64,000 bases of DNA from Streptomyces sp. NBC_01314 (lineage in GTDB: Bacteria > Actinomycetota > Actinomycetes > Streptomycetales > Streptomycetaceae), in the NCBI RefSeq assembly GCF_041435215.1, contig NZ_CP108394.1, positions 1 through 64,000 of the forward strand, read 5' to 3'. The translations under genes were made by a program, and so were the position numbers. Within the stretch, counting starts at the first letter, position 1. Each line of letters opens with the position of its first letter. Shown here piece by piece: positions 43,457-52,935 of this stretch. The notes below the pieces were generated by a model, which saw only the letters and a list, made by a program, of their open reading frames with translations, did not search any database and was not told the DNA's origin.

Positions 43457-44848
43457 ATGCAAAATGCTCAGTGTGAAAGCACCTCAGTGAATAAGGCTCC
43501 CCGTGTCGGCCGCCGGGTATGGGGGGACGAGGACGAGGTCGTGGCGAGCGCCATGGACTACGCGTGGCGGCGCATCATGCAGGCTCCGGATCCGGTGACA
43601 GGCGCCCGCCCCGCCAGGGACCTCACTGTCGCGGCCGGTGCGGCCATCACCCCCCGGGGAATCGGCGGAGCCGCGGTCCTCGAACTGTTCGACCAGGTCC
43701 TGGCGCCCGCCACGCGCGCCCAGAACGGGCCGACGAACCTCGCGTACATCCCGGCAGCGCCTACTCGTGCCGCACTCGCCTTCGAGGCGGTCACCGCAGC
43801 GGCGAACATCTTCGCGGGAACCTGGGAAGCGGGAGCCGGCGCCATCCACGCCGAGAACGAGGCGTTGACCTGGCTCACCCAGCTCCTCGGATGGCCCCCC
43901 GCCGCGGCAGGATGCTTCGTCAGCGGCGGCACCCTGGGCAACCTCTCCGCTCTCATCACGGCCCGCGCCGCCGCCGGCGCCTCGCGGGGCCGGCCGGCGG
44001 ACGGCTGGAAGATCGTGTGCGCCGACAGCGCCCACTCCTCGATCGCATCCGCCGCCCGCGCGATGGATGCGGAGATCGTCACCGCGCCGGTGGACCGGCG
44101 GGGGCACCTCACCGGATCCGCCGTGAACGCGGTCCTGGAGTCCACCACCGGCGTCTTCGCCGTGGTCGCAACGGCCGGGACCACGAATGCCGGCCTGATC
44201 GACGATCTCGACAACATCGCCGACGCGTGCGAACGCCACCACGTGTGGCTGCACGTCGACGGCGCCTACGGCGGAGCGGGCCTGGCGGCGCCCAGCGTGC
44301 GGCATCTCTACACCGGCATCGAACGCGCCGACAGCTTCATCGTCGATCCTCACAAATGGCTCTTCGCACCCTACGACTGCTGTGCACTGCTCTACCGGGA
44401 TCCGGCCCCGGCGCGCGCCGCGCACCGTCAGTCGGCGCACTATCTCGACGCCATCGACCGCGATGTCCACAATCCGGCGGACCTGGCCCTGCACCTCAGC
44501 CGCCGTGCCCGCGGTCTGCCGTTCTGGTTCAGCCTGGCCGTCCACGGAACCGACCTGTACGCGCACGCCGTGGAACGGACGCTGGCCACCAGCCGACTGG
44601 TCAGCGACGCCATACGCGCCAGTGACCATCTACGCCTGACAATCGATCCCGAGTTGTCCGTCGTGCTCTTCGAACGGCCGGGGTGGGACCCGCAGGACTA
44701 CGCGTCATGGTCCGCCCGGGCTGCCGAAACGGGCGCCGTCCTGTGCGTGCCGACCCTCTGGAACGGCGCGACGGTTCTGCGCATGGCCTTCGTCAACCCG
44801 GACACCCGCGCCGACGACGTCATCAACACGCTCCGCACACTCCGCTAG
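43457..44848 (+). CDS. PLP-dependent amino-acid decarboxylase (group II)
   Basis: A 463-residue enzyme of the aromatic-L-amino-acid/diaminobutyrate/glutamate decarboxylase fold. It has SGGTLGNLSAL, VATAGTTNAGLIDDL, HVDGAYGG (Asp to the PLP pyridine nitrogen) and DPHKWLF, with the Schiff-base lysine. Which amino acid it uses cannot be read from the sequence. It is divergent from an Lrp regulator that may sense the substrate. The start at ATG 43457 lacks a strong ribosome site. Confidence 0.9.
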   Translation: MQNAQCESTSVNKAPRVGRRVWGDEDEVVASAMDYAWRRIMQAPDPVTGARPARDLTVAAGAAITPRGIGGAAVLELFDQVLAPATRAQNGPTNLAYIPAAPTRAALAFEAVTAAANIFAGTWEAGAGAIHAENEALTWLTQLLGWPPAAAGCFVSGGTLGNLSALITARAAAGASRGRPADGWKIVCADSAHSSIASAARAMDAEIVTAPVDRRGHLTGSAVNAVLESTTGVFAVVATAGTTNAGLIDDLDNIADACERHHVWLHVDGAYGGAGLAAPSVRHLYTGIERADSFIVDPHKWLFAPYDCCALLYRDPAPARAAHRQSAHYLDAIDRDVHNPADLALHLSRRARGLPFWFSLAVHGTDLYAHAVERTLATSRLVSDAIRASDHLRLTIDPELSVVLFERPGWDPQDYASWSARAAETGAVLCVPTLWNGATVLRMAFVNPDTRADDVINTLRTLR

Positions 44849-45008
44849 GTGTTCTGTCTCGGGAGGTTGTGAGGAGTGCAGGCGCTTTCTCGGGTCTCTG
44901 ATCCTGCTCGATGCCGACCGACCAGGGCCGCGCCGCTGGTGTGCGCACCACGGGCCGCCCGCCGTACGGGCCTCGGAACTCAAGGCATGGAGGGGCGGAT
45001 GGCGCTTG

Positions 45009-45662
45009 TCACGCTCTGGTGCGGGACTTCGTGGTGTGGGAGCGCGCCGCGAGGAGGGCCAGGGCGAGAGTGAGGGTGATGCCGTAGAGCACGACGACGG
45101 CCGTCGCGACGGCCGTGGCGCCGAACTGTGAAGGGCGCAGGAAGAGATACGGCATCGTTGCCGTGCCGGACCAGGCGAGGCTGCCCACGACGGCCAGATA
45201 AGCGGCCGGCCAGCAGGTGAGCAGGAAGGCCTCGTGCCGGCTCGTGGCCAGGGTGCAGGGGCTTGCCAGGAACTCCGCGACCACCGCCACCGGTGCGACG
45301 GCATGCAGGAGAACCGTGGCGGTGCGGGCCCACGCGTCGTCGTGAGCGCCGAACCAGGTGCCCGACGGGCTGCTCGGCGCGATCACCGTGAAGTAGACGA
45401 GCGAGGAGAGCACCACCCCGACCACCGCGGCGCCCCGGATCCGTTCGCCCCACACACCGCCTGCGGGCCCGCGCACCAGCCGCCGGGCCTGGACGGCCGC
45501 GGCCAGTACCGCCGAGTCGACAGTGAAGTACAGCAGCGGTGGTGTCGGGTCCGTTCGCTGCACGACCTGGCAGACCACGCCGGCCGTGAGGGCGGCGGCG
45601 GCAAGACCTCTGAGCCAGGCGGTCCGGCCCGCCCGGGGCGGGAGGGGAGCGAGGAGGGTCAT
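45009..45662 (-). CDS. Pr6Pr-type multi-pass membrane protein
   Basis: A 217-residue integral membrane protein with about six hydrophobic helices. The pattern VVGVVLSSLVYFTVIAPSS, TATVLLHAVAPVAVVAEFLASP and FLLTCWPAAYLAVV is that of the Pr6Pr family, whose function is unknown. It is the last of four overlapping genes: its ATG overlaps the stop of the hydrolase gene by 4 bp. Confidence 0.8.
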   Translation of the reverse strand: MTLLAPLPPRAGRTAWLRGLAAAALTAGVVCQVVQRTDPTPPLLYFTVDSAVLAAAVQARRLVRGPAGGVWGERIRGAAVVGVVLSSLVYFTVIAPSSPSGTWFGAHDDAWARTATVLLHAVAPVAVVAEFLASPCTLATSRHEAFLLTCWPAAYLAVVGSLAWSGTATMPYLFLRPSQFGATAVATAVVVLYGITLTLALALLAARSHTTKSRTRA

Positions 45663-46585
45663 GAGGGGGACATCCCGAGAGCGGTCCCCAGTCGGGGCGT
45701 CGCCAAGCCAACGGCCGGCAGCGAGTGCCAGAAGGCGTGCGGGCCCGGAACGCTCAGCAGCCGCGCCCTGAACCCGTGCCGCTCGGCGGCCGTCATCAGG
45801 CTGTGCACCGCCTGCCGCGGCGACAGCACGCTCTGCTCGCCGCGCACCACGACCAGCCGGCGCGTCTTTGGGCCCGGCTCCTGCGCGGCGGCCGCGAGAT
45901 CCTCGCCGAGGCGCGCAGCACGCAGGGCGTTCGCGAGGAGGAGCAGGTCACTGCGGCGCCGGGTCAGCGGCCTGTCACCCGAGCGGGCCTCCAGGGGCCG
46001 GACGGCGCCGGGCACCGTGGCCGTCTGGTCCAGGTACGGCTGGACGAGACGGTTCTCGCGGCGCACGGCCGCCATGAGGCCCACGGCACTCCATCGCCGT
46101 ATCGCGACCGGCTCCACCAGGACGACCGTCCTCAGCGGCGGGCCCGTCCGAGCCGTACCGGAGACGGCGGCCATCGCGGCGGCGAAGGACGCCCCCAGTG
46201 AGTAGCCCAGCACGCCGGTCGCGGCGGCGGGGCCGTCTGCGCCGATGACTTCGGTGGCCGCCCGCAGCATCCGCCGTGCGGGGACCGTGAAGTCGCCTCG
46301 CAGCAGCGCGCGTCGCTCGCCGGGCAGCAGCCGGGAGGCGGCGAAACCGGCGCCCGGGGTCTCCACGACCACGAGCCGTGCCCGCAGCATCGAGGCGATC
46401 AGCTGGAACCGCTGCATCTCGAAGGGTTCCACGAACGCCAGGAAGCCCTGCGCGACCACGAACGTCGGGTCGTCGGCGCCGCGCCGGCCGTCCACGACAC
46501 CGAGCAGCGTCTCGCCGCCGGGGCCGTCGGCGGTGGCCACACGGACCGGCTCCCATGCAGGGGCCGTTGTGGGGGTGGGTGTCAC
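45659..46585 (-). CDS. Alpha/beta-hydrolase-like protein
   Basis: A 308-residue protein with a hydrolase core. The nucleophile elbow is GYSLGAS (serine between Y and L), and the likely histidine is in VPGPHAFWHSLP. No lid or family detail identifies the substrate. GTG 46585 follows AGGAGG and overlaps the stop of the receiver-like gene by 4 bp. It is third in the histidine-kinase operon, so it may be an effector of that signalling unit. Confidence 0.75.
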   Translation of the reverse strand: MTPTPTTAPAWEPVRVATADGPGGETLLGVVDGRRGADDPTFVVAQGFLAFVEPFEMQRFQLIASMLRARLVVVETPGAGFAASRLLPGERRALLRGDFTVPARRMLRAATEVIGADGPAAATGVLGYSLGASFAAAMAAVSGTARTGPPLRTVVLVEPVAIRRWSAVGLMAAVRRENRLVQPYLDQTATVPGAVRPLEARSGDRPLTRRRSDLLLLANALRAARLGEDLAAAAQEPGPKTRRLVVVRGEQSVLSPRQAVHSLMTAAERHGFRARLLSVPGPHAFWHSLPAVGLATPRLGTALGMSPS

Positions 46586-47484
46586 GGCTGGGCCTCCTTC
46601 TTCTCGTTGATGCGGTGGCGTGTCAACGCCGCTCGCACGTCCGGGGAGTTGAAGAACGTGTCGTACGCGCCCGACTTCACGTAGTCCAGCACCGGATTGT
46701 GCTGCGCCCAGGTCTTCGCGGAGACGCCCGCCGACACGTCCGGCCAGCCCGACGTGTCCTGGCCCCAGGCCCGCACGAACGCCTCGAGGTCGGTCTGCCA
46801 CTGCGTCATCATCGGGAAGAACGTCTTCTCCGGGTCGGCCGAGATCCGCCGACCCATCAGACGGTTCACGGTACCCGCGACCTGGCGGTGCGCCCGTGGT
46901 CCGTTGCACAGGCGGTAGCAGCGCAGCCAGTCGTAGGTCTCGTCGAGGTGCTTGCGGTTCAGACAGCTGTCCATCAGCCGGCGGAAGGGCCCGGTGGAGT
47001 CGCGCATCTGGCGGTGCGAGGCCTGCAGGTGCGCCTGTTCACCGTCGGGGGCCAGGAGCACCCGGCGCAGGATCTCCGGTGGCTCGTTCACGTTCAGTGG
47101 ATCCGCGGCCAGCCACACCGCAGCCGCGGCCAGGAACAGTTGCGCGTGGCCGTGGGTCAGCTCGGTCATGCCGTACAGGGTCATGTCCGGGACGTGCTGC
47201 CTCAGGTACAGCATGGCGCCCAGGCCGGTGCGCACCTCGACCGGTCCGTCGCAGAGGGCGGGGTCGACGATGGTCAACGGGCGGTAGCCGGGGCCGGAGG
47301 GGGTGTTCAGATGGAAGTCGACGATCGCGCCGCTGAACCCCCGCAGTTCCTGCGTGCTCCAGTCCAACAGGAGCTCGGGGTCGTCCATGATCTCGAACTC
47401 GAGCCGGCCGGGTACGGACACCTGCTGGTCGAACACCCGGCTGCGTTTGCCCTGGTCGTCGATCAGGAGATATTTCATCGTCAT
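46582..47484 (-). CDS. Receiver-like signalling protein without a known output domain
   Basis: A 300-residue protein. The first 120 residues look like a response-regulator receiver: MKYLLIDDQGKRSRV gives the acidic pair D9/D10, GAIVDFHL the likely phosphoacceptor aspartate, and YGMTEL the conserved Thr. The usual lysine after it is not obvious. The remaining 180 residues match no DNA-binding or enzyme domain that I recognise. The ATG overlaps the kinase stop (ATGA), so kinase and receiver are made together. Confidence 0.65.
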   Translation of the reverse strand: MTMKYLLIDDQGKRSRVFDQQVSVPGRLEFEIMDDPELLLDWSTQELRGFSGAIVDFHLNTPSGPGYRPLTIVDPALCDGPVEVRTGLGAMLYLRQHVPDMTLYGMTELTHGHAQLFLAAAAVWLAADPLNVNEPPEILRRVLLAPDGEQAHLQASHRQMRDSTGPFRRLMDSCLNRKHLDETYDWLRCYRLCNGPRAHRQVAGTVNRLMGRRISADPEKTFFPMMTQWQTDLEAFVRAWGQDTSGWPDVSAGVSAKTWAQHNPVLDYVKSGAYDTFFNSPDVRAALTRHRINEKKEAQP

Positions 47485-48881
47485 CGGGTGGACTCCCTCT
47501 TGAGCCTCGGGGGGCGGACACTCCATACGCTGCGGATCTCCTTGCCGCCGGCCACCGCGGACTGCGTGATGTCGCCACCGAGGCGTCGCAGCCTGTCCCG
47601 CATGAACGCCAGTGTGCTGCCGTCCACGCACCACGAGGTGTCCTGAATCAGCGGGAGCGGATCGCGGATGCTGAGGTGGATCATGCCGTCCGACACCTGG
47701 CCCGACACCGTGACCGGCCGGTCGTGGATCTCGTGGCGCGCCATGGCCTGGGCGGCGTTGCTGACGACCGTGGTGATCAGCTGTCGCACGAGCTCCCGGT
47801 TGGCGGCGCGCAGCTCGCCGAGCCGCAACTCGGTGGTGATGCGCAGGGTGTGGTCGCGTGCGAGTTGTTCGATGACCGCCTCCAGGGCGATCTCCTTGTC
47901 CCCGGCGTCCCAGGCACTCTCGTCGGCCATCTCCTTGACCAGGGTGATCATGGGTGCGAAGTCGGCGGCATCGACCCTGACCTGGGCGCTGACCGCTTCG
48001 TCGTCGGCCAGGGACCGGAACAGCGAGCGGGCCCCGGTGTGCATGTCGTGGAAGTCCTGCGCCAGCCGGCTGCGGGCCTCGTTCATCGCCACGGCCACCT
48101 CCTCGCCGCTCGCCCGCAGGAGCCGGTCGCAGTCGCGCGCCTTCATGCCCACGAGGTAGGGCAGTACGCACGCCGCCCACGCCAGCGGCTCCATCTGCGG
48201 GCTCCACCGCCCGAGATGCACCGACAGTCCCACCACGGCCACGAGCACCCCCGTCACCAGCAGCCAGCCGTATGCCCGCAGGCTGACCAGGAACCGGGGC
48301 AGGCTCTGGTTGGCCGAGTAGTAGGTGCCGTCGGTGAGCACATGGAAGATGCCGGAGTTGGCGTAGGCGAGCGCGACCGCCAGGGCGGCGACCTTGACCC
48401 AGCCCGGGTCGCCGGGGCCCGTGAAGAACAGCACGGCGATCACGTTCGCGGGCACGGCGATCCCGCCGAGCACCCCGGTGGCGTTGAGCAGCGTGCGCTC
48501 CCACTGCCAGTTGTCCTGCCAGTCGAGCAGCAGCCGGACCAGGGCGAATTGTGAGCGGGCGCCGCCGTGCGCCTGGCCGTGGAGGTGGATCTCCAGCAGT
48601 GTCTGCACCACGCCGACCGACAGCAAAGCCCACACGACCGGCCGGGTGCCGTCGGCGAGGCCGAGCAGCACGGCGAGCACGGCGAGCAGGAACCCGCGGG
48701 TCGCGAACGGCCGGACACGGTCGTAGCGGTGGATACGGGCCGCGGTCACCCGCGTCGACCACAGGCTCATCGGGGCGGGCGCGGTCAGGTCCCACAGGAT
48801 CTGGCCCCACGGACCGGTTGGCCGGTCCTGCGCGGGCAGGAAGTCGACGAGCGACAACCGGTCTTGCTGGGACAACGACAT
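47481..48881 (-). CDS. Membrane histidine kinase-like protein
   Basis: A 466-residue protein. The N-terminal 220 residues hold about six membrane helices. A dimerisation-type helix with a candidate phosphorylated histidine follows (RLAQDFHDMHTGARSLF), then an HATPase domain with an N-box (LITTVVSNAAQAMARHE) and a poorly conserved G-rich end (FMRDRLRRLGGDITQ). The kinase family is unclear. It is first of four coupled genes: kinase, receiver-like protein, hydrolase, Pr6Pr membrane protein. Confidence 0.75.
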   Translation of the reverse strand: MSLSQQDRLSLVDFLPAQDRPTGPWGQILWDLTAPAPMSLWSTRVTAARIHRYDRVRPFATRGFLLAVLAVLLGLADGTRPVVWALLSVGVVQTLLEIHLHGQAHGGARSQFALVRLLLDWQDNWQWERTLLNATGVLGGIAVPANVIAVLFFTGPGDPGWVKVAALAVALAYANSGIFHVLTDGTYYSANQSLPRFLVSLRAYGWLLVTGVLVAVVGLSVHLGRWSPQMEPLAWAACVLPYLVGMKARDCDRLLRASGEEVAVAMNEARSRLAQDFHDMHTGARSLFRSLADDEAVSAQVRVDAADFAPMITLVKEMADESAWDAGDKEIALEAVIEQLARDHTLRITTELRLGELRAANRELVRQLITTVVSNAAQAMARHEIHDRPVTVSGQVSDGMIHLSIRDPLPLIQDTSWCVDGSTLAFMRDRLRRLGGDITQSAVAGGKEIRSVWSVRPPRLKRESTR

Positions 48882-49071
48882 TCTTCGTACCCCCGTGACG
48901 TTCGTCGGGCTGGGCGCTGCGCACAGTGTGGGACAGCCATCGCGCGGGGGGTCGCGGTTTTCACGACTCCGCGGGGGTGGGGGTGTTGGGGGCTCTGTTA
49001 GATGCGGTGACGCGGCCCCGTTCGAGCGCCTCTCGGTACCCGGCAGGCAGCATTGGAGGGCGAGGGGCGGC

Positions 49072-49842
49072 TCAGTACCGGTGACCGGGCCAGTGCGGGT
49101 CCTCCCAGCGGGCGGGACCGCGAAGACCGATCAGACGGATCCGGTGGAGCAGCTCCTCGGGGACGTTCTGGGCCCGCAGGCGGGCAGGTGCGTGGCGGAC
49201 CAGCCAGTTCGCGAGTTCGGTGCGCAGGGCGTCGGCGTTGTCCCACGCATCCCAGGGAAGCTGGTCGCCCAGCAGGTCGTACTCCCAGTGGGCGGCCGCT
49301 TCGGCCAGACGCTGGTCGGCCACGCGGTGCTCCAGTGTCTCCCAGGCGGTGAGCCACGGACCGAGCGTGGCGGATGCCTCGGCGCACAGCCCGAGGACCT
49401 CGTGCGCGGGCACGGCAGGCTCCGGTTCGGTGAGGCTGTATGCCCACCAGGCGTGCAGGAACTCCCATACCGCCGCGCTCTGCTGCGCGGGCCACTGCTG
49501 CCAGCGACCGCGAGCGAAGGAACGTCCGGCCTCTCCCATGCCGAAGAAGGGCTCCACGAGGCCGCTGACCAGAGCCCTGGCGAACTGAGGAAGGATGCGG
49601 CGCAGCACCGCGCCGTGGTCCTCCCAGTCGTATGCCCGCCAGGTGCGCCCCAGAAGGTCCGGGTCCAGCTCCACCTCGGGGACCTTCAACTGCGCAAGGT
49701 CTTCTTCGCTGCCCCAGTGGCAGTCGCACTGCGTCTCCCCGGCGCGGGCCGTCATCCCGCGGAAGGTGACAGCCAAACCGTCCAGCGCACCGTCGAGTCG
49801 GCGTCGTACGGGAGTGTCGTGGGCGTTCATCGTTGTGAGCAC
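49072..49842 (-). CDS. Uncharacterised tryptophan-rich protein
   Basis: A soluble protein of up to 256 residues, not recognised. It is rich in W, L and A, with segments such as RTWRAYDWEDHGAVLRRILPQFARALV and WEFLHAWWAYSLTEPEP. A CDCHW motif occurs near residue 39. No signal peptide or membrane helix. It stands alone between the kinase operon and the OmpA-lipoprotein operon. The start is uncertain between GTG 49842 and ATG 49830. Confidence 0.65.
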   Translation of the reverse strand: MLTTMNAHDTPVRRRLDGALDGLAVTFRGMTARAGETQCDCHWGSEEDLAQLKVPEVELDPDLLGRTWRAYDWEDHGAVLRRILPQFARALVSGLVEPFFGMGEAGRSFARGRWQQWPAQQSAAVWEFLHAWWAYSLTEPEPAVPAHEVLGLCAEASATLGPWLTAWETLEHRVADQRLAEAAAHWEYDLLGDQLPWDAWDNADALRTELANWLVRHAPARLRAQNVPEELLHRIRLIGLRGPARWEDPHWPGHRY

Positions 49843-50165
49843 AGCCTCAGGGGGACTCCGGCCGGCTTCGCCATCCGAAGATCACGACTTTACCGGCCCG
49901 GCGGCGTGAGCACGCACCGGGTCCTCGGCGGAGCCGGTATGCGCGTCTCGGTGGCTTCGGTGTGCATGCCGGTTGCTTGCCGGAGGCCGGTTGCCTCGGC
50001 GTCGCCGTGGCGGTGGTTTTCGCGCCTTCGTGCCGAACTGCCCCGGTGAGCTGGGCTGTTCACGATTTCCACGAGTCCGTCGCAAGGCCGCGCGCTATTC
50101 CTTCTCGCCAACGGTGGGGCGGTTGCACGGCCGTCCCCACGCCGCGATCGGCGACGGAGGAATCC
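49843..50165. other. Intergenic stretch
   Basis: About 320 bp between divergent genes. No gene, hairpin or palindromic operator was recognised. It should hold the promoters of the minus-strand gene at 49842 and the plus-strand operon from 50166. Confidence 0.4.
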
Positions 50166-50411
50166 ATGGCCATCACACGACGACCGCGCAGGCCCCGGCG
50201 GAGCTGGCCGGTCTGCGCCACCACCGGCAAGCGACGTCTCGGCGAACGCAAGGACGCCAAGCTCCTCCTGGCAGCGGCCCGGGAGTCCAGGGCCCGGGCC
50301 GAACTCAACGGCATGCGCCCCCAATGGACGGTGGTCCGGGCCTACCGCTGCTCCCACTGTTCGGGCGGCTGGCACCTGACGTCCGTGGTGCGTTGGGCAG
50401 GTGCGGCATGA
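50166..50411 (+). CDS. Small basic protein with zinc-finger-like cysteines
   Basis: An 81-residue, arginine-rich protein. Cysteines at CATTGKRR and YRCSHCSGGWH could bind zinc. No family recognised. The ATG follows GAGGAA, and the stop overlaps the start of the OmpA-domain lipoprotein (ATGA), so it is the first gene of a coupled four-gene operon. Confidence 0.6.
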   Translation: MAITRRPRRPRRSWPVCATTGKRRLGERKDAKLLLAAARESRARAELNGMRPQWTVVRAYRCSHCSGGWHLTSVVRWAGAA

Positions 50412-51574
50412 GGGGGCGCCGGCCGGTACTGCGTGTCCTGCTCCTGCTTGCGGCCCTCGCCGCCTGCACCCTCACCGCCTGCGGATCCGGGCCCGCCCCG
50501 ACGCCGTTGACCATCGCCGTCACCGGCAGCATGGCCGAACCGGCGCCCTGGGCCCCGGTACTGGAAGACCTCGCCGTACGCCACGGCCTGCGCGCACTCG
50601 ACCCCGGCGACGGGAAGGTCTCCGTGGTCGTGTCGACCAACCCGCAGGTGACCGAGGTCGATCTGACCCCCCTGCGCGACGCGCGGGAGGTCGAACAGGA
50701 CCAGGCCACCGCCCGGGAGAGAGTCCTGGCCAAGGCGGCGAAGCTGCGCTCGGCACTGACCGGGGGCCGGCCGGCGGCGGACGGCCTGGACCTCCTGGGC
50801 ACCTACCGCCGGGCCCTGCGCGCCACCCCCGACGGCGGCACGGTCGTCCTCGTGTCGTCGGGCGTCCAGACCGCCGATCCACTGGATCTGCGCACGCTCG
50901 GCTGGAACTTCGACCCCGACACCGTCCTGCGGGACCTGAAGAGCCGCGCACTGGTGCCCGACGCGTCCGGCCGGCACGTCGAGTTCGTCGGCCTGGGCAT
51001 CGCCTACGGCACCCAGCCCGAGCTGCCGCTGCCGGCGGCGCAGCGGATCACCGCGCTGTGGCGGGCGGTGTGCCAGGCCTCGGGGGCGGCCTCGTGCACG
51101 GTGCGCGACGACGACGTGCCACGGCTGATGTCGTCGTCGCAGCGGCCCGTCCCGGTGGTGCCGGTCGGTGCGACCCCCACCTCCTGCAAAGGCACCTACG
51201 TGGTGCCGACGTCGGTGACGTTCGCCGCGGACGACGCGCACCTCAAAGCCGACGCCGACCGTTACCTGAGACCGATCGCGGACAGCCTCGAACACTGCGG
51301 CGCCGACGTCGTCGTACGGATCACCGGCCACACCGCCCAAGTGGGCACGGCGGCGAGCGGCTTCGCCCTGTCCACCCAGCGGGCGCGGGCCGTCGGCGAC
51401 CGCCTCGTCCGGCTCGGTGTCTCCCCCGCCCTCATCGGCTCGGTCGAGGGGGCCGGTTCCACCCGTCCCCGCGTCGACAACATGCCCGGCGGTGTCTTCG
51501 CCGAGCAACTCGCCCGCCAGAACCGGCGGGTGGAGATCACCGTCACCCCGAAAGAAGGACCCGACCCGTCATGA
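50408..51574 (+). CDS. OmpA-domain lipoprotein
   Basis: A 388-residue exported lipoprotein. The lipobox is LTAC (Cys25). The middle (residues 35-260) has a von Willebrand-like alternation (LTIAVTGSMAEP, VVVSTNPQVTEV, GTVVLVSSGVQTADP). The C-terminal 110 residues form an OmpA-type peptidoglycan-binding domain (SVTFAADDAHLKADADRYLRPIADSL, RITGHTAQVG, STQRARAVGDRLVRLGV, NRRVEITV). It is therefore tethered to membrane and cell wall. It is second in an operon with a membrane protein downstream. Confidence 0.8.
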   Translation: MRGRRPVLRVLLLLAALAACTLTACGSGPAPTPLTIAVTGSMAEPAPWAPVLEDLAVRHGLRALDPGDGKVSVVVSTNPQVTEVDLTPLRDAREVEQDQATARERVLAKAAKLRSALTGGRPAADGLDLLGTYRRALRATPDGGTVVLVSSGVQTADPLDLRTLGWNFDPDTVLRDLKSRALVPDASGRHVEFVGLGIAYGTQPELPLPAAQRITALWRAVCQASGAASCTVRDDDVPRLMSSSQRPVPVVPVGATPTSCKGTYVVPTSVTFAADDAHLKADADRYLRPIADSLEHCGADVVVRITGHTAQVGTAASGFALSTQRARAVGDRLVRLGVSPALIGSVEGAGSTRPRVDNMPGGVFAEQLARQNRRVEITVTPKEGPDPS

Positions 51575-52935
51575 CACCGACCAGCCCTGAAAGCACCAGA
51601 AGCAGCAAGAATGCCGGAAGCGCCCAGGGGTTCCGGGGGCGCCTGCGGATCCCGCCCCGCCAGACGCTCACCTCCGCGCTGGGGATGGGCCCCATGCCGT
51701 TCACGAAGATCGTCCGCTGCCATGAACTCGTCGGCGAGGCCCGGCGGATCGGGCGGGACCGCCCGGCCGAGGAATGGACCCACGCCGAGGACAGTCTGCG
51801 CAGGGCCGCCGAGCACCGCGCCGACACCTGGGCCAAGGCGGAGATCGCCGGCACCATCGAACCCACGGTCGCGACGATCCAGGGCCTGCATGCCGAGGCC
51901 CGGTTCATCGATCACCAGCTCACCGCCCTGCGCGCGCGCCGCTACGTCGGCCCGCACGGCGAGTCCTACAGCGCGGCCGAGGCACACGGCCGCCACGCCG
52001 AGTGGTCGGCGCTCGTCGAGGAACAGGAACAGGCGGGCTCCCGGGCACACCGGCGGATCCCGCCCCGGGTCAGGAAGCTCCTGCTGGGGCTCCTCGCGCT
52101 CGATGTCATCGTCCTGACCTTCCTGATGGCCAAGTTCCTCAACGTCGACCTGCGCAGGGCCTGGCAGTCCGCCGACAGCGTCCTCAGAGCCGTCACCGCG
52201 CTGCTGTTCGGGATCCTGGGCACGGTCGGGGTCGCATTGACGATGAAACTGTTCGGCAGGCGCCACCGCGCGTACCGCGCCGCGCACGGAGGATGGGACT
52301 TCGCCAGGGGCGGCGCCTCCGGGGCCGGCTCTCCCAAGGGCGGCTCGCCCAAGGGTGGCGTGAAGACCCTCGCCGCCGAACTCCTCCTGTGCGGTGTGCT
52401 GGCACTGACCCTCGGTGTCGCCATGGCCTGGCGGCTCGTCCTCGACGGTCCCTCCGACGATCGGTTCCTGACCGCCGTCATGGCTACGCTGTTCGCCCTC
52501 GTGATCGGCGCGGTGGCCTATCTGTCCTACCAGTCGGAGTTCGCGGACGGCTCGACGACGACCGAGGCGATCGACGTCCTGGCCCCGCAACTGCACGGCA
52601 CCCACCGAACCGAGGAGGCGTTGAGTGCCAAGCGGGAGATCCTGCTGCGCCAGGCCGCCCGGCTCGTGGGCCAGTTGCTCCGTGACAGCGCACGGCTGCG
52701 GGCCGAGGCGAACCGAAGAGTCACCGAAAGCACCCAGGACCAGGCCATCCGCTACGCCCGCTCAGTCCACCAGCACTGCGGCTACGGCAGCCCGCTTGCC
52801 GCCCCACGCCTGTCCCTCGACGGCCTGGACCTGGCACTGGCTCAGGCGGCGTCCTGGACCGGCACCGAGCCTGGACGGGCCACGGCCCGGGACACGGGCG
52901 TGCAGGGCGACGAAGGCCTGGCGGTGGTCGCATGA
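51571..52935 (+). CDS. Uncharacterised membrane protein with coiled-coil regions
   Basis: A 454-residue protein with about four membrane helices in two pairs (LLLGLLALDVIVLTFLMAKFL and AVTALLFGILGTVGVALTM, then LLLCGVLALTLGVAMAW and FLTAVMATLFALVIGAVAYL). The pairs are separated by a glycine-rich basic loop (SPKGGSPKGG) and flanked by long charged helices. Function not recognised. Start and stop overlap its neighbours by 4 bp. The context suggests a membrane complex with the OmpA-domain lipoprotein. Confidence 0.7.
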   Translation: MTPTSPESTRSSKNAGSAQGFRGRLRIPPRQTLTSALGMGPMPFTKIVRCHELVGEARRIGRDRPAEEWTHAEDSLRRAAEHRADTWAKAEIAGTIEPTVATIQGLHAEARFIDHQLTALRARRYVGPHGESYSAAEAHGRHAEWSALVEEQEQAGSRAHRRIPPRVRKLLLGLLALDVIVLTFLMAKFLNVDLRRAWQSADSVLRAVTALLFGILGTVGVALTMKLFGRRHRAYRAAHGGWDFARGGASGAGSPKGGSPKGGVKTLAAELLLCGVLALTLGVAMAWRLVLDGPSDDRFLTAVMATLFALVIGAVAYLSYQSEFADGSTTTEAIDVLAPQLHGTHRTEEALSAKREILLRQAARLVGQLLRDSARLRAEANRRVTESTQDQAIRYARSVHQHCGYGSPLAAPRLSLDGLDLALAQAASWTGTEPGRATARDTGVQGDEGLAVVA

